A DNA stretch of 7,583 nt from positions 1-7,583 of the forward strand of contig CAYSQW010000082.1 in NCBI GenBank assembly GCA_964433135.1, read 5' to 3'. The DNA comes from CAYSQW01 sp964433135. GTDB lineage: Bacteria > Acidobacteriota > Aminicenantia > Aminicenantales > Aminicenantaceae. Positions 1 to 7,509 of this stretch are shown piece by piece. A model generated the notes under the pieces. The model was given only the letters and a program-made list of their open reading frames with translations. It was not told the DNA's origin and made no database searches. Numbering within the stretch: position 1 is the stretch's first letter; each line of letters begins with the position of its first letter. The position numbers and the translations under genes are program-made.

Positions 1-2226
1 GGTCATTGCACCAAGATCGATATCATTATTCACGAAGACAGCAGCGTCACGGTGATCGATGACGGTCGCGGGATCCCGGTCGAAATGCACAAGAAGGAGC
101 GCAAACCCGCGGCGGAGCTGGTCATGACGACCCTTCATGCCGGCGGGAAGTTCGACGCCAAAACCTATCAGGTTTCAGGCGGTTTGCACGGTGTCGGTGT
201 TTCTGTCGTCAACGCTCTTTCTGAGAAAGTGGACCTGGAAATCAAGCGCGACGGCGGGGTTTACGTCCAGTCCTATGAGCACGGAAGACCGGTCACTAAA
301 TTGGAAAAGATCGGGAAAACCAAGAAAACCGGGACGAAGACGACATTCAGACCGGATCCGGCTATTTTCAGCGAACTCGAATTCAGTTTTGAAACGCTTG
401 CCACCCGCATGCGGGAACTCTCCTTCCTTAACCAGGGGCTGAAAATCTCGATATTTGACGAGAGGAACGACCATCTGCATGAGTTTCAGTATAAAGGGGG
501 GATAAGAGAATTCGTGCAGTATCTCAATCGGAATAAAGCCCCGTTGAATCCGAAAACAATCTATTTCGACAGCAAGAAAGAAGACATGGAAATAGAGGTC
601 GCACTCCAATACAATACCGGTTATTCGGAAACGCTCTTCTCATTCGTCAACAACATCAACACCACCGAGGGGGGGACGCATCTCATCGGATTCAAAGCGG
701 GTTTGACCCGCTCCATCAACAACTACGCCAATGCCAACAATTTGTGCAAGGACCTGAAGCAGAACCTCAGCGGCGACGATACCCGAGAGGGATTATGCGC
801 CGTTATCAGCCTGAAGCTGCAGAATCCCCAATTTGAAGGTCAGACCAAGACCAAGCTCGGCAACAGCGAAGTCAAGGGGATGGTCGAATCCATGGTCAAT
901 GAACAGCTCTCCATCTATTTCGAAGAACACCCCTCGGTGACTAAAAAACTCATCACGAAGATTCTGGACGCGGCCCGTGCCCGGGATGCGGCCAGGAAAG
1001 CGCGGGAGCTGGCTCGGCGCAAAGGGGTTCTGGAATCGACTTCGCTGCCCGGCAAACTCGCGGATTGTCAGGAGCGTGATGCTTCGCAGAGTGAACTTTT
1101 CCTGGTCGAGGGGGATTCGGCCGGCGGCTCGGCCAAACAAGCCCGCGATCGGCGTTTTCAGGCAATCTTGCCTTTGAGAGGAAAAATCCTCAATGTAGAG
1201 AAAGCCCGATTCGATAAAATATTGAAAAGCCAGGAGATCGGATACATGATCTCCGCTCTCGGAACCGGGGTGGAAGGTTCGGATTTCAATTTGGATAAGC
1301 TCCGCTACCACAAAATCGTCCTTATGACGGATGCGGATGTGGACGGTTCTCATATCAATACGCTTCTGATGACATTTTTCTTTCGTCAGATGCCGCAGCT
1401 GATCGAGAGGGGGCATCTCTATCTCGCCCAGCCTCCGCTGTACAAGATCTCCCGCGGCAAATCGTCTTTCTATGTCGGAGACGAGCGGGAATACGAAAAA
1501 TATATGATCAATAAGATATCCGAAGACTTCTCTCTCAAGCCCTATCGCCAAAAAAACCTCATCCAGGGAGAAGCGTTCGCGAAATACCTCAAAAAAATCA
1601 TGGCCAAGCGGAATATCATTCAAGCCCTGGAAAGACGAAACTTTCCCTTTTTCCTGATAGATATGTTGATCAAGCATAACGTGGAGGGGCCGGATATCCT
1701 TCGCCAGCAGAACAGAATGGATAAGATCAACCAGTACCTTGCAAAGCATGAGATCGAATCGAATCTGAATAAGGATGAAGAGCATGGTACTTTCGAGCTG
1801 TCCGTCGTTTTTCGGGTAAATGGGATGAGCTATACTTCGACCGTCGGCTGGGGATTGGTGACGTCTCCGCGCTATCTCAAGCTCTATAAGATTTACCGGG
1901 ATCTGGAAGGCATTAAAGCTCCTTTTCAGGTCGTCAGCAAAGGCGAAACGGTCAAAGTGGAGAATGAATCCAAGCTGTTGGAATATCTGCATGACAAAGG
2001 CCGAAAAGGCATTGTCGTCCAGCGATATAAAGGTTTGGGGGAAATGACCCCCAAACAGCTCTGGGAAACCACAATGGATCCGGAGAACCGGACATTGCTG
2101 CAGGTGTCCATTAAGGATGCCGTCGAAACGGATACGGTTTTTTCCATCCTGATGGGGGATGAAGTAGAACCGAGGAAAAACTTCATTATGGAAAATGCTC
2201 TGGAGGCTCAGAATCTTGACATCTAG
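1..2226 (+). CDS. gyrB: DNA gyrase subunit B (5' end cut off by the window)
   Basis: This is the ATPase subunit of DNA gyrase, which introduces negative supercoils using ATP together with GyrA. The frame is open from base 1 and ends at TAG 2224-2226, giving 741 residues. Alignment with E. coli GyrB from memory suggests about 52-54 N-terminal residues are missing. Residues below are numbered from base 1. The GHKL ATPase part shows DDGRGIP (D21 matches E. coli D73) and GGLHGVG (60-66). The transducer has the QTK loop with K283 (E. coli K337). The TOPRIM domain has EGDSAGG with catalytic E370, PLRGK, and the metal-binding D444-A-D-V-D series. Between QPPLYK (about 477) and QRYKGLGEM (674-682) lie about 190 residues, so the Gram-negative-type insert is present. 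The C-terminus ENALEAQNLDI is a normal GyrB ending. A GTG at 52 lies inside the ATPase domain and is not the start. ParE is the alternative, but the insert and the adjacent gyrA argue for GyrB. Confidence 0.97.
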   Translation, partial: GHCTKIDIIIHEDSSVTVIDDGRGIPVEMHKKERKPAAELVMTTLHAGGKFDAKTYQVSGGLHGVGVSVVNALSEKVDLEIKRDGGVYVQSYEHGRPVTKLEKIGKTKKTGTKTTFRPDPAIFSELEFSFETLATRMRELSFLNQGLKISIFDERNDHLHEFQYKGGIREFVQYLNRNKAPLNPKTIYFDSKKEDMEIEVALQYNTGYSETLFSFVNNINTTEGGTHLIGFKAGLTRSINNYANANNLCKDLKQNLSGDDTREGLCAVISLKLQNPQFEGQTKTKLGNSEVKGMVESMVNEQLSIYFEEHPSVTKKLITKILDAARARDAARKARELARRKGVLESTSLPGKLADCQERDASQSELFLVEGDSAGGSAKQARDRRFQAILPLRGKILNVEKARFDKILKSQEIGYMISALGTGVEGSDFNLDKLRYHKIVLMTDADVDGSHINTLLMTFFFRQMPQLIERGHLYLAQPPLYKISRGKSSFYVGDEREYEKYMINKISEDFSLKPYRQKNLIQGEAFAKYLKKIMAKRNIIQALERRNFPFFLIDMLIKHNVEGPDILRQQNRMDKINQYLAKHEIESNLNKDEEHGTFELSVVFRVNGMSYTSTVGWGLVTSPRYLKLYKIYRDLEGIKAPFQVVSKGETVKVENESKLLEYLHDKGRKGIVVQRYKGLGEMTPKQLWETTMDPENRTLLQVSIKDAVETDTVFSILMGDEVEPRKNFIMENALEAQNLDI

Positions 2227-2250
2227 AACAGCTGCCCAGTTGCACCTCAT

Positions 2251-2260
2251 AGGAAGGGAG
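2251..2260 (+). promoter_or_regulatory. Shine-Dalgarno sequence of gyrA
   Basis: A purine-rich AGGAAGGGAG ends five bases before the gyrA ATG at 2266. It is a good anti-Shine-Dalgarno match and fixes the gyrA start. The 39-base gyrB-gyrA gap holds no recognisable promoter or terminator, consistent with a gyrB-gyrA operon. Confidence 0.75.
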
Positions 2261-2265
2261 AAAAG

Positions 2266-4686
2266 ATGAGCGGAAAGCAGTTTGAAGTAAGTATCGAATC
2301 CGAGATGAAGCGCTCCTATCTCGACTACGCCATGAGCGTTATCATCGGTCGGGCCATCCCTGATATCAAGGACGGATTGAAACCGGTTCACCGGAGAACC
2401 CTGTTTGCGATGCACGAGCTCAGCAACAGTTGGAACAAGCCCTACAAGAAATCGGCGCGAATTGTCGGAGATGTCATCGGTAAGTATCATCCGCACGGTG
2501 ACAGCGCGGTGTACGACACCATCGTCAGGATGGCCCAAGACTTCAGCCTCCGCTATCCGCTGGTGGATGGGCAGGGAAATTTCGGTTCTATCGACGGCGA
2601 TCCGGCCGCCGCTATGAGATATACCGAAATCCGGATGAAGAAGCTGGCGCATGAACTCCTGGCCGATCTGGAAAAGGACACCGTCAATTTCGTTCCCAAT
2701 TACGATGAAAGCCTGAAGGTTCCCGAGGTCTTTCCGGCGAAATATCCCAACCTTTTGGTCAATGGGGGATCCGGTATCGCCGTCGGCATGGCCAGTAACA
2801 TTCCGCCTCATAACTTGGGTGAGATCACCAACGGCATCATCCATCTTATACGGCATCCCAACGCCAGTCTCGAAAAGATCATGGAATTCGTACCGGGCCC
2901 GGATTTTCCTACCGGGGGATATATCTTTGGGCTTGACGGCATCAAGAGCGCGTATGCCAACGGACGCGGCGTCATCAACCTTCGCGCCAAGGCCACTATC
3001 GAGCGTGGCGGCAAGGGGGAGCGGGATCGGATCGTGATCACGGAAATCCCTTATCAGGTCAATAAAGCGCGTTTGTTGGAAAACACCGCCCGGCTTGTCA
3101 ATCAGAAAAAAATCCTGGGTATCGCCGATATCCGGGATGAATCGGACCGTGAAGGAATGCGGGCGGTGATCGAGATCAAGCGCGGTGAATTTCCCGAAGT
3201 CGTTCTGAACAATCTCTATAAACATACCCAACTGCAGACCTCTTTCGGCATCATCATGCTGGCGATCGTGGAAAAACAGCCGAAAACGCTCGGCCTTCTC
3301 GACATGATGCGCTATTTTATTTCCCACCGTCAGGATGTCGTGCGCAGAAGAACGCGTTTTGAACTGAAAAAAGCCGAACTGCGTGCCCATATCCTGGAGG
3401 GCTTGACGATCGCCTTGGATAATCTGGACGCCATTATCGCTCTGATCCGCGGTTCCCGCAGCGTCGAACAGGCCAGAAAGGGATTGATTATCAACTTTGA
3501 GCTCACAAAGATCCAGGCCCAGGCGATCCTGGACCTGCAGCTTCAGAAGCTGACTCAGCTCGAACGCGAAAAGATCCAGACAGAATACCGGGATCTGCTC
3601 GCATTGATCAAAAAATTGAAGCAGATCCTTAGCAGCGAAAAAATGATCCAGGACATCATTGTCGATGAGCTGAAACAAGTGAAAAAAGAATACGACGATG
3701 ATCGGCGCACGGAAATCATCAAGGAAAGCATATCCGAAATCAGGCCCGAAGATTTGATCAAGGAAGAAGATGTCGCCGTTACGTATACGGCTTCGGGCTA
3801 TATCAAACGGACCTCTCTCAGCAGTTATCACTTCCAGAGCCGTGGCGGCAAGGGAAGGAGAGGCATTGACATGAAGGCTGAAGACGTGGTTCAACATCTT
3901 TTCATATGTTCCACTCACAGCTACCTGCTCGTCTTTACCGACAAGGGGCATCTCTACTGGTTGAAGGCGATGTACATCCCGGACGTGGATGTGGCCAGTC
4001 GCGGCAAATCCATCCGAAACCTGGTGGATTTTGCTCCCGACGAGAAGGTCAAATCGATCGTGGCCGTCAAGGAATTTCCGGAAGACCTTTTCGTCTTGAT
4101 GCTTACATCCGATGGAAGGATGAAAAAAACACGTTTGAGTGATTTTCGGCATATCCGGAAAGGCGGGATCATTGCGATCACCCTGAATCCGGGTTCCGAA
4201 CTGATAACCGCGAAATTGACAAACGGCAGCATGGACATCATCATCGGCACCAGGCTCGGGAAGGCCATCAAATTCAACGAATCCGAAGTTCGTCCAATGG
4301 GACGCCAGGCCGCCGGCGTCAAGGCCATGAAACTCAGCCGTAAAGATCAAATCATCGGGGTCGTGGTCCTCGGCGAAGAAGAAAAATATATCTTTACCGC
4401 CAGCGAAAACGGTTACGGAAAGAAGACGGAATCCTCCATGTATCCTCTGCGTCACCGCGGGGGGCAGGGTGTGATCAACCTCAAGATCAATGAGAAGATC
4501 GGCCCCGCTATCGGTATCGTGGGAATTTCACAGGATGATCTGCTTCTGATCACGAAGAATGGGAAAGTCATTCGTATCAAATCGGAAAAAGTCCGGGCGA
4601 TCGGAAGAGCTACTTCCGGAGTCAAGATCATCAATCTGGCCTCTCCGGATTGTGTGGTCTCGATTGCCAAGGTGCAGGAGAGCTGA
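2266..4686 (+). CDS. gyrA: DNA gyrase subunit A
   Basis: This is the DNA breakage-reunion subunit of gyrase, partner of the GyrB encoded just upstream. It is complete, 806 residues, with ATG at 2266 behind a strong Shine-Dalgarno. The winged-helix region contains the quinolone-resistance-determining stretch with HPHGDSAVYD. S80 and D84 correspond to E. coli S83 and D87 and are the susceptible-type residues. Catalytic Y119 sits in AAAMRYTE (E. coli Y122), and I171 in GSGIAVGMA is the DNA-intercalating isoleucine (E. coli I174). The tower and coiled-coil C-gate helices follow to about residue 490. The C-terminal pinwheel opens with the GyrA-box QSRGGKG at 524-530, which separates gyrase from topoisomerase IV (ParC). 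Blade repeats such as GRMKKTRLSDF, GKAIKFNESEVRPMGR and GKVIRIKSEKVRAIGR follow. The protein lacks the long acidic tail of the 875-residue E. coli enzyme. The stop is TGA, immediately followed by an in-frame TAG. Confidence 0.98.
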   Translation: MSGKQFEVSIESEMKRSYLDYAMSVIIGRAIPDIKDGLKPVHRRTLFAMHELSNSWNKPYKKSARIVGDVIGKYHPHGDSAVYDTIVRMAQDFSLRYPLVDGQGNFGSIDGDPAAAMRYTEIRMKKLAHELLADLEKDTVNFVPNYDESLKVPEVFPAKYPNLLVNGGSGIAVGMASNIPPHNLGEITNGIIHLIRHPNASLEKIMEFVPGPDFPTGGYIFGLDGIKSAYANGRGVINLRAKATIERGGKGERDRIVITEIPYQVNKARLLENTARLVNQKKILGIADIRDESDREGMRAVIEIKRGEFPEVVLNNLYKHTQLQTSFGIIMLAIVEKQPKTLGLLDMMRYFISHRQDVVRRRTRFELKKAELRAHILEGLTIALDNLDAIIALIRGSRSVEQARKGLIINFELTKIQAQAILDLQLQKLTQLEREKIQTEYRDLLALIKKLKQILSSEKMIQDIIVDELKQVKKEYDDDRRTEIIKESISEIRPEDLIKEEDVAVTYTASGYIKRTSLSSYHFQSRGGKGRRGIDMKAEDVVQHLFICSTHSYLLVFTDKGHLYWLKAMYIPDVDVASRGKSIRNLVDFAPDEKVKSIVAVKEFPEDLFVLMLTSDGRMKKTRLSDFRHIRKGGIIAITLNPGSELITAKLTNGSMDIIIGTRLGKAIKFNESEVRPMGRQAAGVKAMKLSRKDQIIGVVVLGEEEKYIFTASENGYGKKTESSMYPLRHRGGQGVINLKINEKIGPAIGIVGISQDDLLLITKNGKVIRIKSEKVRAIGRATSGVKIINLASPDCVVSIAKVQES

Positions 4687-4827
4687 TAGATGATACCTGG
4701 AAGGATGCAGAAGGCCGGTTCTCTTCTTCGGTTTTAGAAAGCGGCTTTCAGGAAATCGTTCTTATCATCCGGTGAGAATATCCATTGGAGGGCAACGGAA
4801 TGTCTATGTCCGCCGCACGCATTTTTC

Positions 4828-4857
4828 TTGACACTCCGCTCTCTTTCTAAATAGAAT
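4828..4857 (+). promoter_or_regulatory. Predicted sigma70-type promoter of the acyl-CoA synthetase gene
   Basis: TTGACA (4828-4833, a perfect -35) and TAGAAT (4852-4857, one mismatch to TATAAT) are separated by 18 bases. Transcription would start near 4864, giving a leader of only about 23 bases that still includes the AAGGAG at 4875. The promoter lies in the roughly 200-base gap after gyrA, so the downstream gene is probably an independent unit. The rest of that gap (4687-4827) shows no convincing gene, terminator or RNA. The call is by eye and not experimentally supported. Confidence 0.7.
4845..4856. repeat. Short inverted repeat overlapping the -10 element
   Basis: TTCTA (4845-4849) and TAGAA (4852-4856) form a perfect 5-base inverted repeat with a 2-base AA centre. 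It overlaps the -10 hexamer of the predicted promoter, a position where a repressor could act. It is short and AT-rich, so chance is a real explanation, and it matches no operator that I recognise with confidence. Confidence 0.3.
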
Positions 4858-4874
4858 TGACCCAACTCGATGAT

Positions 4875-4880
4875 AAGGAG
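4875..4880 (+). promoter_or_regulatory. Shine-Dalgarno sequence deciding the start of the acyl-CoA synthetase
   Basis: AAGGAG lies six bases before ATG 4887, an ideal spacing. An upstream in-frame TTG at 4857 would add 10 residues, but it overlaps the -10 hexamer and lies upstream of the predicted transcript start. ATG 4887 is therefore the supported start. Confidence 0.8.
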
Positions 4881-4886
4881 AATGAT

Positions 4887-6695
4887 ATGGTAAATACGGT
4901 CGGACAGCTGTTTTTAAATACAATCAAAGAATTTCCCAAGGATGACCTTTTTCTCTATAAAGAGGCGAAGCAGTACCTCCCCATTTCAACCGAAGACTTC
5001 GGAATCAAAGTGAAGCACTTTGCCCTCGGGCTCAAGGACCTGGGCATGAAGGTCGGCGATAAGATGGTTATCCTGGCTGAAAATGGTCCTCTCTGGGTGA
5101 TGAGCGATTTGGCCAACATGAGCCTGGGGGGCATTACGGTCCCCATCTACACTTCGCTGGTTCCTGAACAGGTTAAATATATCATAGACGATTCCGATGC
5201 CAGGATTGTGGTTTGCTCCGATCCCTCTCTGTGGCGAAAGATCGAATCCGTGAAGGGAGAGCTTTCGAAGGTTGAGCATTTCATCCTCTTGAAACCGACG
5301 GCGCCGGAAGGCGTATTGACGGTCGATGAAGTTCTCGCCAAAGGGAAGGTGCGTGCGGAGAAACAGCCGGGTGCGTTCGAGACCGAGGCCTCGAAAATCT
5401 CTCCCGACGATATCGCCACCATCATCTACACTTCCGGTACGACCGGAATCCCCAAGGGCGTCATCCTGACACAAGCCAATTTTATCAGCAATGTCAAAAC
5501 CAGCGCCGAACTGTTGCGTTTTTCCGAAACGGATACGGTCCTGTCGTTTCTTCCGCTTTCCCACGTCCTGGAACGCATGGTGACGCTGGCCTATCTCTAT
5601 CGGGGGTGTTCCGTCGCTTATGCGGAAAACGTGGGCACCATCGCCGCCAACTTAAAGGAAATCCGGCCGCATATCATGGTGAGCGTCCCTCGTGTGTTCG
5701 AGAAGATCTATTCAAAAGTCATGGACAACGTTCTCACCAGTTCCGGAACCAAACGAAAGATATTTTTCTGGGCGTTGAAAGTGGGAAAAGCTTACGGCGA
5801 GAGAAAAATACAGAAAAAGAACATCCCCCCGCTGCTCGGTCTGAAGCGCAAGATCGCGCATAAGCTGGTTTTCAGCAAGGTTATCGGGCAGACAGGCGGA
5901 CGTATTCGCTTCTTCGTTTCCGGAGGAGCCGCACTATCCAGGGATATCGCGGAGTTCTTCTACGCCATGGGCCTGGTGATCATGGAAGGCTATGGATTGA
6001 CGGAAACGTCTCCTGTTATCGCCGTCAATACTTTCGAGCATTTGAAATTCGGAACCGTCGGTCGCCCTATCCCCGAGGTGGAAGTGAAGATCGCCGAAGA
6101 CGGGGAGATCATGGCCAAGGGCCCCAATGTCATGAAGGGCTATTACAAAAAAGAACAGGAAACCGCGGATGTTTTCGAAGACGGATGGTTTCTTACGGGC
6201 GATATCGGTCATCTGGATGAAGACGGCATGCTGGTTATCACCGACCGCAAGAAGGATCTGATCGTCACCGCCGGAGGAAAAAACGTCGCTCCCCAGCCGA
6301 TTGAAAATATTCTCAAGATGAATCCTTATATCGCAAATGCCGTTGTCCTTGGGGATAAACGCAAGTATATCGCCGCTCTCATCGTTCCGGAAATGGAAAA
6401 ACTGAGACAGTATGCAAGCGAACATAATATCGAATTTGAAAGCGATACCCAGCTGGTCGGAAAAGACGAGATTCAAAAATTCCTTAAAAGTGAAATCGCT
6501 CTCTCCACGAGTGGATTGTCCCCCTACGAAAAGGTGAAAAAGATCTTTATCCTCGATAGGGATTTCGAGATCGAGAAAGGGGAAATGACGCCTTCGCTCA
6601 AGATCAAACGCAACATAGTGGAAGAAAAATACCGGAAAGAAATAGAAGCTCTTTACCGGAACAACACCGCCCATTTTTCGGATGAGATAGAGTGA
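4887..6695 (+). CDS. Long-chain fatty-acid-CoA ligase (AMP-binding, FadD/FadD15-type)
   Basis: This adenylate-forming enzyme converts a fatty acid, ATP and CoA to acyl-CoA, AMP and pyrophosphate. It has 602 residues, typical for the long-chain class. The phosphate-binding P motif YTSGTTGIPKG is at 181-191. SVPRVFEKI follows, then the adenine-binding GYGLTETSP from 368. The A7 Asp is D439 in FLTGDIG. The linker motif DRKKDLI (453-459) is the L motif of long-chain acyl-CoA synthetases. The C-terminal TPSLKIKR contains the likely catalytic lysine K572. There is no signal peptide or clear membrane segment, so it is probably cytosolic or peripherally membrane-bound. The gene has its own promoter and Shine-Dalgarno, ends at TGA 6693-6695, and converges with the minus-strand zinc-ribbon gene 61 bases away. 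Family assignment is firm. Chain-length preference, and whether it serves degradation or lipid synthesis, cannot be read from the sequence. Because of that uncertainty no gene symbol is given. Confidence 0.93.
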   Translation: MVNTVGQLFLNTIKEFPKDDLFLYKEAKQYLPISTEDFGIKVKHFALGLKDLGMKVGDKMVILAENGPLWVMSDLANMSLGGITVPIYTSLVPEQVKYIIDDSDARIVVCSDPSLWRKIESVKGELSKVEHFILLKPTAPEGVLTVDEVLAKGKVRAEKQPGAFETEASKISPDDIATIIYTSGTTGIPKGVILTQANFISNVKTSAELLRFSETDTVLSFLPLSHVLERMVTLAYLYRGCSVAYAENVGTIAANLKEIRPHIMVSVPRVFEKIYSKVMDNVLTSSGTKRKIFFWALKVGKAYGERKIQKKNIPPLLGLKRKIAHKLVFSKVIGQTGGRIRFFVSGGAALSRDIAEFFYAMGLVIMEGYGLTETSPVIAVNTFEHLKFGTVGRPIPEVEVKIAEDGEIMAKGPNVMKGYYKKEQETADVFEDGWFLTGDIGHLDEDGMLVITDRKKDLIVTAGGKNVAPQPIENILKMNPYIANAVVLGDKRKYIAALIVPEMEKLRQYASEHNIEFESDTQLVGKDEIQKFLKSEIALSTSGLSPYEKVKKIFILDRDFEIEKGEMTPSLKIKRNIVEEKYRKEIEALYRNNTAHFSDEIE

Positions 6696-6756
6696 AAACG
6701 AACTTTTCAGAATAAGGTGTTCGGTTGAAGAAGAAAAGCAGCCGCGGAACGATAAT

Positions 6757-7488
6757 CTAAACGGTGGATTCCTGCCGATCGTCTTCTTGGGCCCAATACA
6801 GGATTCGCCCGCAGTTCTCACATATGATGATTTTATTTTCGGCCTTCAATTCGTTCAAAACCTGCGGCCGGACTCTGATCTGACACATGGAGCAGAAATC
6901 GTCCGTCACCGGAGACAGGGCGATCCCGTTCATCCTCTTATAAATCTTTTCATACAGATTGACTTGTTCGGAAGGAAGAAGCGGTATCAAGGCGGCTTTA
7001 TCCTGCATCAGTTCTTTTCGCCGGTTTTCCATCTCAACCTGTTCCGCTTTGAGTGCATTCTTTCTTATCTGAAATTCGTCTTTTTCCAAAGCTGCTTTTT
7101 TGACTGCGGATTGGATTTCGGCGCTGATCTCATCGGCCTGGAGAAGCTTGCCGATTTCGTCTTCTTCGAGGATATCTTTTTTCTGCTTTGAGTTATCAAT
7201 TTTTTTAAGGAGGGAACTGTATTCCAAATTAGTTTTGACGTCGTTTAATTGGCGCTGCAGTTTCATGATCTCCGATTGGATATCCTGGATTTCGGCCTCG
7301 AGTCCTCGACGGGCCTTCTGATTTTGGGCCAACTTATCTTTGGTTTTCTCAACCGCTTTTTCCAGCCGTTCGATCTCTTCGTCGATTTCCTTAAGCTGGT
7401 GGGGAATGTTGTCGAGCGAAAAAGAAAGTTTGATTATTTGCGCATCTAGTGATTGAAGTTGAATCAGTTTTTTAAAGTCAATATCCAC
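6757..7488 (-). CDS. Coiled-coil protein with C-terminal C4 zinc ribbon (HP0958/zf-RING_7 family)
   Basis: This 243-residue protein belongs to the widespread bacterial family with a long helical hairpin and a C-terminal C4 zinc ribbon (Pfam zf-RING_7). Residues 1 to about 175 are charged and heptad-like, predicting an antiparallel coiled coil, and contain the family-type stretch TNLEYSSLLKKID (86-98). The zinc ligands are C199-x2-C202 and C223-x2-C226, all present. The start is GTG at 7488: an in-frame TGA at 7500-7498 excludes any upstream start, and the N-terminus (FKKLIQLQSLDAQI) looks like that of family members. It lies 21 bases downstream of a tRNA on the same strand and is probably co-transcribed with it. 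The Helicobacter pylori member HP0958 (FlgZ) is linked to RpoN stability and flagellin mRNA, but that role cannot be transferred here. Most members are uncharacterised, and a nucleic-acid or protein adaptor role is inference. The stop is TAG. Confidence 0.9.
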   Translation of the reverse strand: MDIDFKKLIQLQSLDAQIIKLSFSLDNIPHQLKEIDEEIERLEKAVEKTKDKLAQNQKARRGLEAEIQDIQSEIMKLQRQLNDVKTNLEYSSLLKKIDNSKQKKDILEEDEIGKLLQADEISAEIQSAVKKAALEKDEFQIRKNALKAEQVEMENRRKELMQDKAALIPLLPSEQVNLYEKIYKRMNGIALSPVTDDFCSMCQIRVRPQVLNELKAENKIIICENCGRILYWAQEDDRQESTV

Positions 7489-7494
7489 ATTGTT

Positions 7495-7499
7495 CTCTC
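7495..7499 (-). promoter_or_regulatory. Weak Shine-Dalgarno of the zinc-ribbon gene
   Basis: GAGAG, read on the minus strand, lies six bases before GTG 7488, within the 21-base gap after the tRNA. The match is only moderate. An out-of-frame ATG at 7490-7488 shares bases with the GTG and would encode only eight codons, so it is not the start. Confidence 0.45.
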
Positions 7500-7509
7500 A
7501 ACGAAAATA

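Noticed and set aside
2503..2517. Quinolone-resistance substitution in GyrA
   Set aside because: S80 and D84 are the susceptible-type residues, so nothing in this stretch suggests target-site resistance.
793..4455. 1,220-codon minus-strand open frame as a real gene
   Set aside because: It lies in exact codon register opposite gyrB and gyrA, begins with a GTG inside gyrA, has no recognisable domain, and is fully explained by the absence of TTA, CTA and TCA codons in the sense genes.
4690..4737. 15-codon ATG frame directly after gyrA
   Set aside because: It has no Shine-Dalgarno or family features, and its length and composition fit chance.
4737..4749. GAAAG-CGG-CTTTC hairpin after gyrA as a terminator
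   Set aside because: The stem is only five weak pairs and no T-run follows, so it does not qualify as an intrinsic terminator.
4857..4886. TTG start adding 10 residues to the acyl-CoA synthetase
   Set aside because: It overlaps the predicted -10 hexamer, while ATG 4887 has an ideally spaced AAGGAG and begins where family members begin.
6696..6756. Bidirectional terminator between the convergent acyl-CoA synthetase and zinc-ribbon genes
   Set aside because: Only a loose CGAAC/GTTCG pairing with a 15-base loop is visible, and no T-run follows on either strand. Termination here must be weak, Rho-dependent or of a form I cannot see.
5934..6821. 295-codon minus-strand open frame overlapping the acyl-CoA synthetase and zinc-ribbon 3' ends
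   Set aside because: It is a shadow of the well-supported plus-strand ligase. The product is aromatic-rich without any family motif, and it overlaps the real minus-strand gene in another frame.
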